Shown: in pieces, positions 35,193-44,361 of the stretch
Position numbering within the stretch: the stretch's first letter is position 1
How the letters are laid out: each line of letters begins with the position of its first letter
Assembly (NCBI GenBank): GCA_964600965.1
Contig: CAZRLO010000001.1
Span: forward strand, 52,072 to 116,071
Direction: 5' to 3'
DNA: 64,000 nt
From: UBA5972 sp964600965
GTDB taxonomy: Bacteria; Pseudomonadota; Alphaproteobacteria; Rhodobacterales; Rhodobacteraceae
The notes under the pieces: model-generated
Told to the model about the DNA's origin: nothing
Databases searched by the model: none
The model's input: only the letters and a program-made list of their open reading frames with translations
Program-made: the position numbers and the translations under genes

Positions 35193-36890
35193 ATGGGTGT
35201 CGGTTTCATCATCCTTGCGCACGAGAACCTGAACCGGGTCGCACAGGTCGCGGGCTATTGGGCGCAGCACGATTGCCCGGTCGTGATCCATGTCGACGCA
35301 CGAACCGACCCGGCGGAATACCGCACGCTGGAACAGGCGCTGGCGCAGTTCAACAACGTTCGTTTCGCGGATCGGCGTGCGTGTCACTGGGGCAAGTTCT
35401 CGATCGTGGGGGCAACGCTGGATGCGGCGAATATCCTGCTTGGCGATTTTGGCGATGTCAGCCACGTATTTCTGGCCAGCGGCTCGTGCCTGCCGTTGCG
35501 GCCGGTGGGGCAACTGAACGATTATCTGAACCGGAACGACCAGACCGATTTCATCGAATCGGTCACCACCGAAGAGGTCACCTGGACGGTCGGCGGACTT
35601 GACCTTGAACGGTTCACCCTGTGGTTCCCGTTTTCGTGGCGCAAGCGGCGGTGGCTGTTTGACCGGTTCGTAAGCCTTCAGCGGCGGATCGGCTTTTCGC
35701 GAAAGATCCCGGATGGGGTCGAACCGCATATGGGGTCGCAGTGGTGGTGCCTGACGCGAAAGACGCTTGCGGCCATTCTGAACGATCCCGAGCGCAAGCA
35801 ATATGACGCCTATTTCAGCAAGGTCTGGATTCCGGACGAGGCCTATTTCCAATCACTGGTGCGAAAACACTCGAACCGGATCGAAAGTCGGTCGCTGACC
35901 CTTTCGCGTTTCGATTTTCAGGGCAAGCCCCATGTCTTTTACGACGACCATTTGCAGCTATTGCAGCGATCCGATTGTTTCGTTGCCCGAAAAATCTGGC
36001 CGCGCGCCACCAAATTGTACGGTCGTTTTCTTGCCGACGAGTTGAAGGCGCTGGCCCGGATTGAGCCGAACCCCCGCAAGCTGGACCGCATATTCGCCCG
36101 CGCAAACACCCAGCGCGCGCAAGGCAGGGACGGATTGCGAATGCAAAGCCGATATCCACATTCCGGCCACGGTGCGCTGCCACGGACATGCGCGCCATAT
36201 ACGGTTTATGAAGGGTTCAGCGATCTGTTCTCGAATTTCGAGACGTGGTTGGAGAAACGAACCGGCACGCGGGTTCACGGGCACCTGTTCGCGAAAAACA
36301 AGGTGATGTTTGCCGGCAGGTCAGAGATTTACAACGGCTGTCTGAGCAACAGTGCCAAGCTTCGCGATTACAACCCCGAAAAATTTCTGGCCAACCTGAT
36401 CTGGAACACCCAGGGCGAACACCAATGCCTGCAATTCGGGCCCGCCGACAAGCAGGAAATCGGTGGCTTTATCGGCAATGATCCCAATGCGCGGGTGTTC
36501 ATCATTACCGGCGCATGGGCGGTGCCGCTGTTTCATTCGGGCATGAATTTCCCCAAGATCCGCCGCCACGCGGCACGATATCAGGCGATCGAAGCCGGGC
36601 ACGCCAACTGGTTGAAAGACCACGGGATCCGCGCCCGCGTCAAGGTCTGGACCCTGGCCGAGTTTGTCGAGGATCCGATGCCGATCCTGCAATCAATGCT
36701 GGACGGGCTTGATCCGGGGGCCAGCCGCAAGCTGACCGAGGTGCCCAAAATGGCCGATCTTGCGGGGTTTGGCACCTTTGTGCAGCGCCTGAAAAATGCC
36801 GGCATGAACCCGCATTCCGTCGGTGATTTCCCGCTTGGCGACGTGTTGGCCCACAGCAAACCGCCGGCCAAGCCTTACGTGGTACGCTGA
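35193..36890 (+). CDS. GT14 core-2/I-branching-type glycosyltransferase with C-terminal DUF5927-like domain
   Basis: The N-terminal 250 residues resemble family GT14 beta-1,6-N-acetylglucosaminyltransferases: GFIILAHENLNRVAQV, the H-x-D block VVIHVDARTD, FLASGSCLPLRP, GSQWWCLTR and VWIPDEAYFQSL. From about 270 to 565 follows a second domain with HLFAKNKVMFAGR, YNGCLSNSAKLRDYNP and ITGAWAVPLFHSG, which I recall as the DUF5927 domain found fused to GT14 in Rhodobacterales. The role is probably transfer to a surface glycan; the sugar is unknown. Its TGA overlaps the next ATG by one base. Confidence 0.72.
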   Translation: MGVGFIILAHENLNRVAQVAGYWAQHDCPVVIHVDARTDPAEYRTLEQALAQFNNVRFADRRACHWGKFSIVGATLDAANILLGDFGDVSHVFLASGSCLPLRPVGQLNDYLNRNDQTDFIESVTTEEVTWTVGGLDLERFTLWFPFSWRKRRWLFDRFVSLQRRIGFSRKIPDGVEPHMGSQWWCLTRKTLAAILNDPERKQYDAYFSKVWIPDEAYFQSLVRKHSNRIESRSLTLSRFDFQGKPHVFYDDHLQLLQRSDCFVARKIWPRATKLYGRFLADELKALARIEPNPRKLDRIFARANTQRAQGRDGLRMQSRYPHSGHGALPRTCAPYTVYEGFSDLFSNFETWLEKRTGTRVHGHLFAKNKVMFAGRSEIYNGCLSNSAKLRDYNPEKFLANLIWNTQGEHQCLQFGPADKQEIGGFIGNDPNARVFIITGAWAVPLFHSGMNFPKIRRHAARYQAIEAGHANWLKDHGIRARVKVWTLAEFVEDPMPILQSMLDGLDPGASRKLTEVPKMADLAGFGTFVQRLKNAGMNPHSVGDFPLGDVLAHSKPPAKPYVVR

Positions 36891-38335
36891 TGGCGGGCGC
36901 GGGGTTCAGCTATTTCGTGATTTTCGCGGAAATGCGGACCGGCTCGAATTTTCTGGAGGCGAATATCAACCAGTTCGCCGATCTCAAGAGCTTTGGCGAG
37001 CTGTTCAATCCTCATTTCATTGGCGGCGAAAAGCGCGCGGAAATGTTCGGCATCGGTTTACGCGAACGCGAACGCGATCCCGGTTCGCTGCTGGCGGCGG
37101 TCAGGTCGGCGGGCAATGGGGCCATTCCGGGGTTTCGATATTTTCACGACCACGATCCCCGCATCCTGGATATGTGCCTGAACGACCCGGAATGCGGCAA
37201 GGTCGTTCTGACGCGCAATCCGCTGGACAGCTATGTTTCGCGGAAAATCGCTGCTGCGACCGGGCAATGGAAACTGACCAATCTGAAGCACCAGAAAACC
37301 ACCGCCATCGCATTCGACGCGGCGGAGTTTGAAAAGCATCTGGAATCCACCCAGAGCTTTCAGCTTCGCATTCTGAACACGCTGCAAAAATCCGGTCAGG
37401 CGGCGTTTTATATCCATTATGACGACCTAAGCTCCGTTGAAATTCTGAACGGGCTGGCCGGATTTCTGGGGTCCGGGCAACGATGCGACACCGTCAGCCG
37501 GGATACCAAGAAACAGAATCCCGGTTCGCTGCGGCGCAAGGTCAGCAATTTTCCGGCGATGGTGTCGGCGCTGGGCGACATTGATTTCATGACCCTGTCG
37601 CGCAGCCCCAATTTCGAACCACGGCGCGGTGCGGCGGTGCCCGGTTATGTCGCGGGCACTTCGACGCCGCTGCTGTTCGCGCCGGTCAGGGGTGGACCGG
37701 AATCGCGGGTTCTTGGCTGGATGGCGGCCCAGGACGGCGTATCGTCCGACCAGTTGACCACCGGGTTCAACCAGAAAACCCTGCGGCAATGGCGACGGGC
37801 AAATCCCGGATTTCAGAGCTTCAGCGTCTTGCGGCACCCTCTTGCGCGGGCGCATGGCGTTTTTTGCCGATATATCGCAAAATCCGAAATCCCGGCCTAC
37901 GCCGACCTTCGCATCGCGCTGATCAAGAATTTCGGCGTTGCCGTTCCCAAAAAGGGGGCCCCGGCGGACGGGTACGATCTGTCGGCGCATCGCAACGCAT
38001 TTTCGGCGTTTCTGACATTTCTGGGCGCAAATCTGACCGACCAGACCAGCCACCGCATTGACCCGGCGTGGGCCAGCCAGACAGCGGTGATTCAGGGAAT
38101 TTCGTCGGTCATGCCGGTCGCGCACCTGATTCGTGAGTCCGATCTTGTGCAATCCCTTCGGCATGTGGAGGTACTGGCGGGGCTGGATGCCGGGGAAATT
38201 CCGTCCGCGACGGAAACGGCAGCGCTTTTTTCGCTTGCCGATGTCCACGACACCGAGATCGAAGAGATCGCGAAACGGGTCTATGCCCGCGACTATTTGA
38301 ATTTCGGTTTCGGCGACTGGCGCCCGGACGATTAG
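36890..38335 (+). CDS. Sulfotransferase, possibly with two sulfotransferase-like modules
   Basis: The 481-residue protein begins with a Stf0/NodH-like sulfotransferase: FAEMRTGSNFLEANIN is the 5'-phosphosulfate loop (residues about 13-27) and VVLTRNPLDSYVSRKIA (about 104-120) the 3'-phosphate motif with its serine. From about 250 a second stretch, PGYVAGTSTPLLF and later FSVLRHPLARAHGVFCRYI, looks like a sulfotransferase-2-type module, but the lysine expected before AGTS is absent. It probably sulfates the glycan made by the preceding transferases, using PAPS, and gives PAP to CysQ. The double-module reading is inference. Confidence 0.7.
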   Translation: MAGAGFSYFVIFAEMRTGSNFLEANINQFADLKSFGELFNPHFIGGEKRAEMFGIGLRERERDPGSLLAAVRSAGNGAIPGFRYFHDHDPRILDMCLNDPECGKVVLTRNPLDSYVSRKIAAATGQWKLTNLKHQKTTAIAFDAAEFEKHLESTQSFQLRILNTLQKSGQAAFYIHYDDLSSVEILNGLAGFLGSGQRCDTVSRDTKKQNPGSLRRKVSNFPAMVSALGDIDFMTLSRSPNFEPRRGAAVPGYVAGTSTPLLFAPVRGGPESRVLGWMAAQDGVSSDQLTTGFNQKTLRQWRRANPGFQSFSVLRHPLARAHGVFCRYIAKSEIPAYADLRIALIKNFGVAVPKKGAPADGYDLSAHRNAFSAFLTFLGANLTDQTSHRIDPAWASQTAVIQGISSVMPVAHLIRESDLVQSLRHVEVLAGLDAGEIPSATETAALFSLADVHDTEIEEIAKRVYARDYLNFGFGDWRPDD

Positions 38336-38796
38336 GCCGCCTTCGGGGCGGCGATTTCCGTCAGGATCGCATAAAGGATCGACGCATCGTCGTTGGCCCG
38401 CAGCTTGGCCCGTGCGGCCGGATCGCGCAACAGACGCGATACCAGCGCCAGCGCCTTCAGGTGGTCGACACCGGATTCGACCGGCGCGAACAGCGCGAAT
38501 ACCAGATCAACGGGCATCCGGTCGACCGAATCGTAATCCAGCGGCGTTTCCAGCCGGAAAAAGACGCCGACAACCGAATCCAGCCCCTCGATCCGCGCAT
38601 GCGGGATCGCGACACCCTCGCCGACGCCCGTCGGCCCAAGGCTTTCGCGTTCCTGCAACGCATCAAAGGCCCGTTCGCTGTCGAGCCCGTAGACGGTCGA
38701 GGCGATTCCGGCAATGTCCTGAAGCAACCGCTTTTTGCTGCCGGATTTGGTTACCGACCGGATCGCATCAGCCCCGAGGATTTCTGATAATACCAT
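38332..38796 (-). CDS. ptsN: PTS IIA-like nitrogen-regulatory protein PtsN (EIIA-Ntr)
   Basis: PtsN is the terminal phosphate acceptor of the nitrogen phosphotransferase system and regulates other proteins in its unphosphorylated form. The 154 residues match the normal length; the active histidine is H66 in VAIPHARIEGL, after GPTGVGEG. The start at 38796 is set by this length and by AGGA upstream. It is last in the rpoN-hpf-ptsN order typical of proteobacteria. Its end overlaps the convergent sulfotransferase gene by four bases. Confidence 0.93.
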   Translation of the reverse strand: MVLSEILGADAIRSVTKSGSKKRLLQDIAGIASTVYGLDSERAFDALQERESLGPTGVGEGVAIPHARIEGLDSVVGVFFRLETPLDYDSVDRMPVDLVFALFAPVESGVDHLKALALVSRLLRDPAARAKLRANDDASILYAILTEIAAPKAA

Positions 38797-38863
38797 CGCG
38801 TTTTCGTTCCTGTCGCTCGGATCTGGCGGCGCCAGTTCCGGCCTCAAATTTCCCGAGGCGGTT

Positions 38864-39442
38864 TTATCCGCCGATTGATGGGTCGATCCAGCCTATATTG
38901 CCGTCTTCGCGTTTGTATACCACATTCAACCCTTCGTGGCGCTCATTTTTGAACACGAGCAGTGGCGCGCCGTTCAGTTCCATCTGCATTACCGCCTCGC
39001 CGACGGACAGTGAATTAATCCTGGTCTCCATCTCTGCAACGATGATCGGTTGCAACGAATCCGGCTCAGAATCCTCGGATTCCGGGCCCGATCCGGCGAG
39101 GATATACGCCGATGCGGACAGTGAATCAACGGGCGTTTCGCGGTCTTTGTGGTGGTCCTTCAGACGGCGTTTGTATCGGCGCATCTGCTTTTCGATCTTG
39201 TCGCGACACAGATCGAAAGATGCATATATATCAAAGGCATGGGCGCTTGCCTGCGTGGTCAGCCCGGTGGACAGATGCACCAGGGCCTCGCAGACATATT
39301 CGTTCGAATCCCGCGAGAAAACCACCTGCGATTCGGTTGGGCGTTCGGCGTATTTCTGCACGACCTCGCCAAGTTCGGACCGCACATGTGCCCGCAGGGC
39401 GTCGCCGATGTCGATTTGCTTGCCACTGATTTGATAACGCAT
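38864..39442 (-). CDS. hpf: Ribosome hibernation promoting factor, long form (HPF)
   Basis: Long HPF binds 70S ribosomes and dimerises them into inactive 100S particles in starvation. Residues 1-100 are the ribosome-binding domain (YQISGKQIDIGDALRAHV, FDIYASFDLCRDKIEKQ with the basic MRRYKRRLKDHHKD); residues about 130-192 are the C-terminal dimerisation domain (IIVAEMETRINSLSVGEAVM, FKNERHEGLNVVYKREDG). At 192 residues it is clearly the long form. AAGGAG lies six bases before ATG 39442. Located between rpoN and ptsN. Confidence 0.93.
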   Translation of the reverse strand: MRYQISGKQIDIGDALRAHVRSELGEVVQKYAERPTESQVVFSRDSNEYVCEALVHLSTGLTTQASAHAFDIYASFDLCRDKIEKQMRRYKRRLKDHHKDRETPVDSLSASAYILAGSGPESEDSEPDSLQPIIVAEMETRINSLSVGEAVMQMELNGAPLLVFKNERHEGLNVVYKREDGNIGWIDPSIGG

Positions 39443-39532
39443 CGTTTCTCCTTCTTGGTCTGGGAAAATTGAGTCGGTTTGGAGGGGGGTTATTTCCGGC
39501 TGCCCGACAGGCCACACCCAAGGCCGCCAACG

Positions 39533-40810
39533 TCAGAGAACCCTCTTTGATCTGCGGCGCCGAATGGAAGACGGTAATTTCAGGCATTGTCTGTATTTGG
39601 CAACGGTCCTGCGGGCGATGTCAACACCGCTTTGGCCCAGAAGGGTCGCAATTTGCGCATCCGACAGAATTTGATCGGCGGTTTCGCGTTCAACCAGCCG
39701 TCGAATTTTCTGCTGCACCACATAAGCGGACATGCCCTGATCATTCACTGAATTGGTAAAGAAGAACTTAAGCGGCAGCACACCATACGCACATTCCAGC
39801 GCCTTGTTGTTCACGGTGCGGCTGATGGTCGAAGGATGCAGGCCCAGCGTCTGCGCGATGTCGTATCGGCGCATTGGCCGCAGATGCGCCGGACCGCCTG
39901 CGAAAAACCGGTGCTGCCGCGCGACAATTTCCTGCACGACCCGCAAAATGGTCGCCCGGCGCGATTCGATTGCCCGCACCAGCGCGTTCGCCCGCCGGCC
40001 GCAATCTTTCAGGTACCCTTGCATGGTCGGGTCGTCGGCACGGGCGGGCGGGGTCTGATCCGGCTGAACGATGATCACCGGCGCAAGCGAGCCGGTGATT
40101 TCCACGGCAAAACCGCCACCGGGCTGGGCGGTCACCAGAACGTCGGGATGGATCGGAGGCGCCAATCTGGGTGCCAGCGCCTCGGCAGGATAAGGGTTCA
40201 ACGAGCGCGGAATATCGGCCATGCGATATAATTCCTCTGCGCCATGGCCCGAGATTCGCCGCAGCGCGGTCCAGTCCGCCTCTGCAAACCGGCCCAGATT
40301 GCCCAGAATGAACCCCCGGTCCCGGTCGGGCACCCCAAGCGCGCGCAATTGCAGGTCAAGGCATTCGCGCAGATCGCGCGCGCCGATACCGGTCGGTTCG
40401 CACCGCTGCAACAGATCGATGGCGGCGCGGACGGTTTTGACATCGGTCTTCAGCATGGTGGCGATTTCGGCGGGCGGATCGGGCAGATACCCCTCGTCGG
40501 TCAGATCGCCGGCCAGATAATAGGCGAGGGTCTGCACTTCGTCTGTGGCCCGCATATGGGCGAGTTGTGCACGCAGCAATTCCGCCGGGGTCTGCGGCTG
40601 CGCGACGGTATCGATGGCAAACTGAAAATCCCCGCCGGTCGCCTGTGATGGTGTATCCAGCGCCAGCAGCGGGTTTTCCTGCGTCTCGGTCTTGATAAGG
40701 TCGGCCAGATCTCCGGCTGACATCGCCAGAATGGCGATGGATTGGCGCAAACCCGGCGTCAGCGACAATTTCTGGGTTTGCGTTGCGCGAATTCCGGGTT
40801 TCAGGGCCAC
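39533..40810 (-). CDS. rpoN: RNA polymerase sigma-54 factor RpoN
   Basis: RpoN recognises -24/-12 promoters and needs an enhancer-binding ATPase. Region I is the glutamine/leucine-rich start (TQTQKLSLTPGLRQSIAILAM); the core-binding middle contains CEPTGIGARDLRECL; the DNA-binding part has the helix-turn-helix LGLHPSTISRTVNNK and ends with the RpoN box ARRTVAKYR. At 425 residues it is on the short side because region II is brief, as in many Rhodobacterales. hpf and ptsN lie immediately downstream. Confidence 0.96.
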   Translation of the reverse strand: MALKPGIRATQTQKLSLTPGLRQSIAILAMSAGDLADLIKTETQENPLLALDTPSQATGGDFQFAIDTVAQPQTPAELLRAQLAHMRATDEVQTLAYYLAGDLTDEGYLPDPPAEIATMLKTDVKTVRAAIDLLQRCEPTGIGARDLRECLDLQLRALGVPDRDRGFILGNLGRFAEADWTALRRISGHGAEELYRMADIPRSLNPYPAEALAPRLAPPIHPDVLVTAQPGGGFAVEITGSLAPVIIVQPDQTPPARADDPTMQGYLKDCGRRANALVRAIESRRATILRVVQEIVARQHRFFAGGPAHLRPMRRYDIAQTLGLHPSTISRTVNNKALECAYGVLPLKFFFTNSVNDQGMSAYVVQQKIRRLVERETADQILSDAQIATLLGQSGVDIARRTVAKYRQCLKLPSSIRRRRSKRVL

Positions 40811-40834
40811 GCGCGATCCCCCCGACGGGTGGAA

Positions 40835-41596
40835 TTACATGATGCGGAAATTCTGGCCAAGATAGACCCGGCGGACGTTTTCATCGTGGACAACCTCGTC
40901 TGCGGTGCCGCTCATCAGGACATGGCCTTCGTGCAGGATATAGGCCCGATCGACGATGCCCAGCGTTTCGCGGACATTGTGGTCGGTGATCAGCACACCA
41001 ATGCCCCGGTTTTTCAATTGCGCTACCAGTCGCCGGATGTCGGAAACCGCAATCGGGTCGACCCCGGCAAAGGGTTCGTCCAGCAGCACGTATTTCGGTT
41101 CGCTGGCCAGACAGCGGGCGATTTCCACGCGGCGGCGCTCGCCCCCCGACAGCGACATTGCGGACGCGCGGCGAAGGTGTTCGACCGAAAACTCGCCCAA
41201 AAGCTCTTCCAGGCGCTCGTGGCGTTTCTTGCGATTCGGCACCCAATGTTCAAGGATCGCGCCGATATTATCCTCGACCGAGAGGCCCCGAAAGATCGAG
41301 GCTTCCTGCGGCAGGTACCCGATTCCCAGCCGTGCGCGCCGGTACATCGGCAGCATCGTCACATCGCGCCCGTCGACGAAAACCCGCCCGGTTTCCGGGG
41401 TCACAAGACCGGCGATTGCATAGAAACAGGTGGTTTTCCCCGCCCCGTTCGGCCCCAGCAACGCCACGACCTCGCCCCGGCTCAGCTCCATCGAAACGTC
41501 GTGGATGACCCGGCGCCGGCGATAGCTTTTACCCAGATTGGTGACCCGCAACCCGCCGTCGGCATGCGCGACCTGCAAATCGGGCGCAGTGTTCAT
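40835..41596 (-). CDS. lptB: LPS export ABC transporter ATP-binding protein LptB
   Basis: LptB powers extraction of lipopolysaccharide from the inner membrane together with LptFG. The 253-residue ATPase has Walker A GPNGAGKTTCFYAI, the Q-loop ASIFRGLSVEDNI, the signature LSGGERRRVEIARCLA, Walker B YVLLDEPFAGVDPIAV and the H-loop VLITDHNVRETL. These are near-identical to LptB from other proteobacteria. The start overlaps the lptA stop as ATGA. lptA and lptC lie upstream in the same operon; lptFG are outside the window. Confidence 0.97.
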   Translation of the reverse strand: MNTAPDLQVAHADGGLRVTNLGKSYRRRRVIHDVSMELSRGEVVALLGPNGAGKTTCFYAIAGLVTPETGRVFVDGRDVTMLPMYRRARLGIGYLPQEASIFRGLSVEDNIGAILEHWVPNRKKRHERLEELLGEFSVEHLRRASAMSLSGGERRRVEIARCLASEPKYVLLDEPFAGVDPIAVSDIRRLVAQLKNRGIGVLITDHNVRETLGIVDRAYILHEGHVLMSGTADEVVHDENVRRVYLGQNFRIM

Positions 41597-42108
41597 TGCG
41601 AACCGCCGGTTTGAAAGATGGTCTTGACGCGCCCCTCGATCGCGGCGGCCCCGGTTTTCAGGTTGATGGTGATCTTCTGCCCCGAAAGCGCGTTGGCGCC
41701 CTGCGTCAGAATGACATTGCCGGTCATCACGATCTTGCCGTCGTCAATGGAATAGATCGCCGATTGCGATTCGGCGGCTTCGCTGCCGCTGACCAGCGTC
41801 ACGCCGCCGGTTGCCACCATGCGGTCGATGCGCCCCGTCGCGTCGCCTTCGGTCGCGGCGTATTCCACCACGATCTTTCTGGCCGACAGTCGCATGTCAC
41901 CCTGACCGACGACGACATTGCCGACAAACTCGGCCGTGCCCCCGCTTTGGTCAAGGCTGAAGCTGTCCGACACGATTTCCACCGGCTGCTTGGTGTCGTG
42001 GCTGACGCCGCCGAACGGCACCGAAGCCGTCTGGGCCGCCACCGTTGCGGCGGCCAGCAACATGGTGCCCACAATTCCGGCCATCAACGCATTTTTCTTG
42101 ATCATCAT
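41593..42108 (-). CDS. lptA: LPS transport periplasmic protein LptA
   Basis: LptA forms the periplasmic bridge that carries LPS to the outer membrane. The 171-residue precursor has a signal peptide (MAGIVGTMLLAAATVAAQ) and repeated beta-jellyroll strands: VEIVSDSFSLDQSGGTAEFV, GNVVVGQGDMRLSARKIVVEY and MTGNVILTQGANALSGQK, the classic OstA-fold pattern. Two ATGs (42108 and 42105) are adjacent; an in-frame TTG at 42129 that abuts the lptC stop is less likely. Overlaps lptB by four bases. Confidence 0.92.
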   Translation of the reverse strand: MMIKKNALMAGIVGTMLLAAATVAAQTASVPFGGVSHDTKQPVEIVSDSFSLDQSGGTAEFVGNVVVGQGDMRLSARKIVVEYAATEGDATGRIDRMVATGGVTLVSGSEAAESQSAIYSIDDGKIVMTGNVILTQGANALSGQKITINLKTGAAAIEGRVKTIFQTGGSQ

Positions 42109-42125
42109 CTGTGCCAACCACCTGT

Positions 42126-42743
42126 TCAAGGAGTGTATATCAGCTTTACGCCATTTTTGAATACAAGGAGATACCCGGGTGATTCTTCGCTGCCCCGGGT
42201 TTCATCAAGGTGTATGGACATTGCCCCGGCCGTGATATTCACCTGCGGACCCGTGGCGGTAATGGCTCCATGGCTTTCGACCTTCAGCCGGTCCAGCGCG
42301 AAACTGAGTCCATCCGATTTGGCAACATAGCCGTCCGAGGTTTCAAGCGTGATGCCGTCGGACAATTCCGCGGTCTTGGCCAGCGAATCCACCGAGCCGC
42401 GCCTGGCGGTGACCCGGATCAGTTCGCCCGAGGGCATTTCGACCCGCGCGCGCAGATCGGTCGCATCAAAGGCCGGACCGCCGGTGATGCGGGGGCTGGC
42501 CTCGGCGGCGGAAAACTGAATGGCCACGCCCGAGGCCGTCATCCCGGCAAAACGCGGGCCGGTCAAACGCTCTTTGCTGGCGAATTCGCTAAGTTCGTCG
42601 CTTGTCAGCCGAATGCCGCTGCCCGGAATGCCGGATCGTGAAAACAGGAACAGGGAACTGAGGATCGCCAGCGCCATCAACGGCAGAATGATCTTGGACC
42701 ACGCCACAAATCGCGAATAACGGTTATCGCGGGCAAGAATCAT
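42126..42743 (-). CDS. lptC: LPS export protein LptC
   Basis: LptC is a bitopic inner-membrane protein that passes LPS from LptFG to LptA. The 205 residues have one transmembrane segment (residues about 17-33, IILPLMALAILSSLFLF) and a periplasmic beta-rich domain with DLRARVEMPSGELIRVTA and DGYVAKSDGLSFALDR, of the same fold as LptA. It sits between kdsD and lptA; its ATG follows the kdsD stop directly. Confidence 0.9.
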   Translation of the reverse strand: MILARDNRYSRFVAWSKIILPLMALAILSSLFLFSRSGIPGSGIRLTSDELSEFASKERLTGPRFAGMTASGVAIQFSAAEASPRITGGPAFDATDLRARVEMPSGELIRVTARRGSVDSLAKTAELSDGITLETSDGYVAKSDGLSFALDRLKVESHGAITATGPQVNITAGAMSIHLDETRGSEESPGYLLVFKNGVKLIYTP

Positions 42744-43715
42744 TCAACCGACCCCCGCGCGAAGACAGTCGTGGATATGCAGGATACCGCGCACCGTGCG
42801 CGAATCCTGGTCGCACACAAAAAGCGTGGTGATCTTGTGCGCATTCATGACCGCCAGCGCCTTTTCGGCCATGGCGTCCGGGCTGGTGGTCTGCGGGTGG
42901 CTGGTCATCACGTCGGCGGCTTTCATGTCAAGCAACCCGTTCATGTGACGCCGCAGGTCGCCGTCGGTGATCACGCCGACCAGCACATCTTTTTGGGTGA
43001 TCCCGGCCACGCCAAAACCCTTTTGGCTGATGGTAAGCAGCGCCTCGCTCATGGGGGTGTCGGGTTTGATCAGGGGCAGATCAGCGCCGGAATGCATCAG
43101 ATCCGCGACCCGAGACAGCCGCGCACCCAGTTTGCCGCCGGGGTGGAATTCGCGGAAATTCGCCGGCGTGAACCGCCGCCGCTCCATCAGCGCCACGGCC
43201 AGTGCGTCGCCCAGCGCCAGTGTCATCGTGGTCGAAGTCGTGGGAACGATCCCCTGGTCGCACGCCTCTTGCGCCGGGGGCAGCAGGATCGCGATGTCCG
43301 CCTGTTTCAGCAGGGTTGAATGCGCGCGACCGGCAACGCCGATCATCGGTATCTGAAACCGGCGCGTATAGGCGATGACGTCTGCCAGTTCCGGGGTTTC
43401 ACCGGAATTCGACAGTACCAGCGTCACATCACCCTGCGCCATCATGCCGAGGTCGCCATGGCTGGCCTCGGCGGGGTGTACGAAATGCGCAGGCGTACCG
43501 GTCGAGGCGAATGTCGCCGCGATCTTCCGGGCGATATGGCCCGATTTGCCCATGCCGCAGACAATGACGCGCCCGCGCGCATTCAGCAGCAGCTCCACCG
43601 CGTCGGAGAACCCACCGTCCAGCGTTTTTGCAAGCGCCTCCAATGCCTCGGCCTCGCGTCTCACGACGCGCTGCCCGGCCTTGAGCGAATCCTCTGTCAG
43701 CGTAGCGTTGCCCAT
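42744..43715 (-). CDS. kdsD: Arabinose-5-phosphate isomerase KdsD (KpsF/GutQ family)
   Basis: KdsD converts ribulose 5-phosphate to arabinose 5-phosphate, the first step to Kdo. The 323 residues contain an SIS sugar-isomerase domain (GRVIVCGMGKSGHIARKIAATFASTG; split GMGKSGHIARKIAA, VLSNSGETPELADV, and VPTTSTTMTLALGDALA) and two CBS domains in the C-terminal 120 residues (DLPLIKPDTPMSEALLTI, GVAGITQKDVLVGVITDGDLRR). Its place directly upstream of lptC ties Kdo supply to LPS transport. Confidence 0.95.
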   Translation of the reverse strand: MGNATLTEDSLKAGQRVVRREAEALEALAKTLDGGFSDAVELLLNARGRVIVCGMGKSGHIARKIAATFASTGTPAHFVHPAEASHGDLGMMAQGDVTLVLSNSGETPELADVIAYTRRFQIPMIGVAGRAHSTLLKQADIAILLPPAQEACDQGIVPTTSTTMTLALGDALAVALMERRRFTPANFREFHPGGKLGARLSRVADLMHSGADLPLIKPDTPMSEALLTISQKGFGVAGITQKDVLVGVITDGDLRRHMNGLLDMKAADVMTSHPQTTSPDAMAEKALAVMNAHKITTLFVCDQDSRTVRGILHIHDCLRAGVG

Positions 43716-43724
43716 GGTGCCCCT

Positions 43725-44336
43725 TTAGTGGGCGAATATGTCAATTTCAGGCCAGCCCGCAAGGTCCAGGGCCGCCCGGTGTGGCAGAAAGTCGAAACAG
43801 GCCTGCGCGGTTTCCGTGCGGTTTTCCCGCGCCAGGCGCGCGTCAAACGTCTCTTTCAGCCGGTGCAGATACAGAACATCCGACGCCGCGTATTCGATTT
43901 GCGCATCCGTCAGGGTTTCGGCCCCCCAGTCCGAGCTTTGCTGCTGCTTGGAAATGTCGATCGACAGCATTTCCTGCAACAGGTTCTTCAGCCCGTGCCG
44001 GTCGGTATAGGTGCGCACCAGTTTGCTGGCGATCTTGGTGCAATAGACGGGCGCTGTCAGAACGCCGAACCGGTGCAGCAGAACCGCGATGTCGAAACGC
44101 CCGAAGTGAAAGAGTTTCAGGATTTCAGGATCCGCCAGAAGCCGGGCAAGATTGGGCGCGTCCGTCCGTGTCCGGGAAACCTGCACCAGATGCGCATTCC
44201 CGTCCCCCGATGATAGCTGGACCACGCACAGGCGGTCGCGGTGAGGGTGAAGGCCCATCGTCTCGCAGTCGATGGCGACGACCGGACCGAGGTTCAGGCC
44301 GTCGGGCAGGTCGTTCTGATACAGTGTGTTGGCCAT
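43725..44336 (-). CDS. Ribonuclease D-type 3'-5' exonuclease (short form)
   Basis: The 203 residues form a DEDDy exonuclease domain: AIDCETMGLHPHRDRLCVVQLS carries ExoI (D-x-E), LFHFGRFDIAVLLHRF ExoII, and YAASDVLYLHRL ExoIII with its tyrosine and aspartate. The HRDC domains of full-length RNase D (about 375 residues) are absent, so this is the short version common in Rhodobacterales, probably active in RNA 3'-end trimming. AAGGA precedes ATG 44336. kdsD follows nine bases downstream. Confidence 0.88.
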   Translation of the reverse strand: MANTLYQNDLPDGLNLGPVVAIDCETMGLHPHRDRLCVVQLSSGDGNAHLVQVSRTRTDAPNLARLLADPEILKLFHFGRFDIAVLLHRFGVLTAPVYCTKIASKLVRTYTDRHGLKNLLQEMLSIDISKQQQSSDWGAETLTDAQIEYAASDVLYLHRLKETFDARLARENRTETAQACFDFLPHRAALDLAGWPEIDIFAH

Positions 44337-44361
44337 CGGGTGGGATTCCTTGCCGGGACGC

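Noticed and set aside
38336..38352. GC-rich hairpin at the sulfotransferase/ptsN junction as terminator
   Set aside because: It lies in the ptsN coding end and no T-run follows on either strand.
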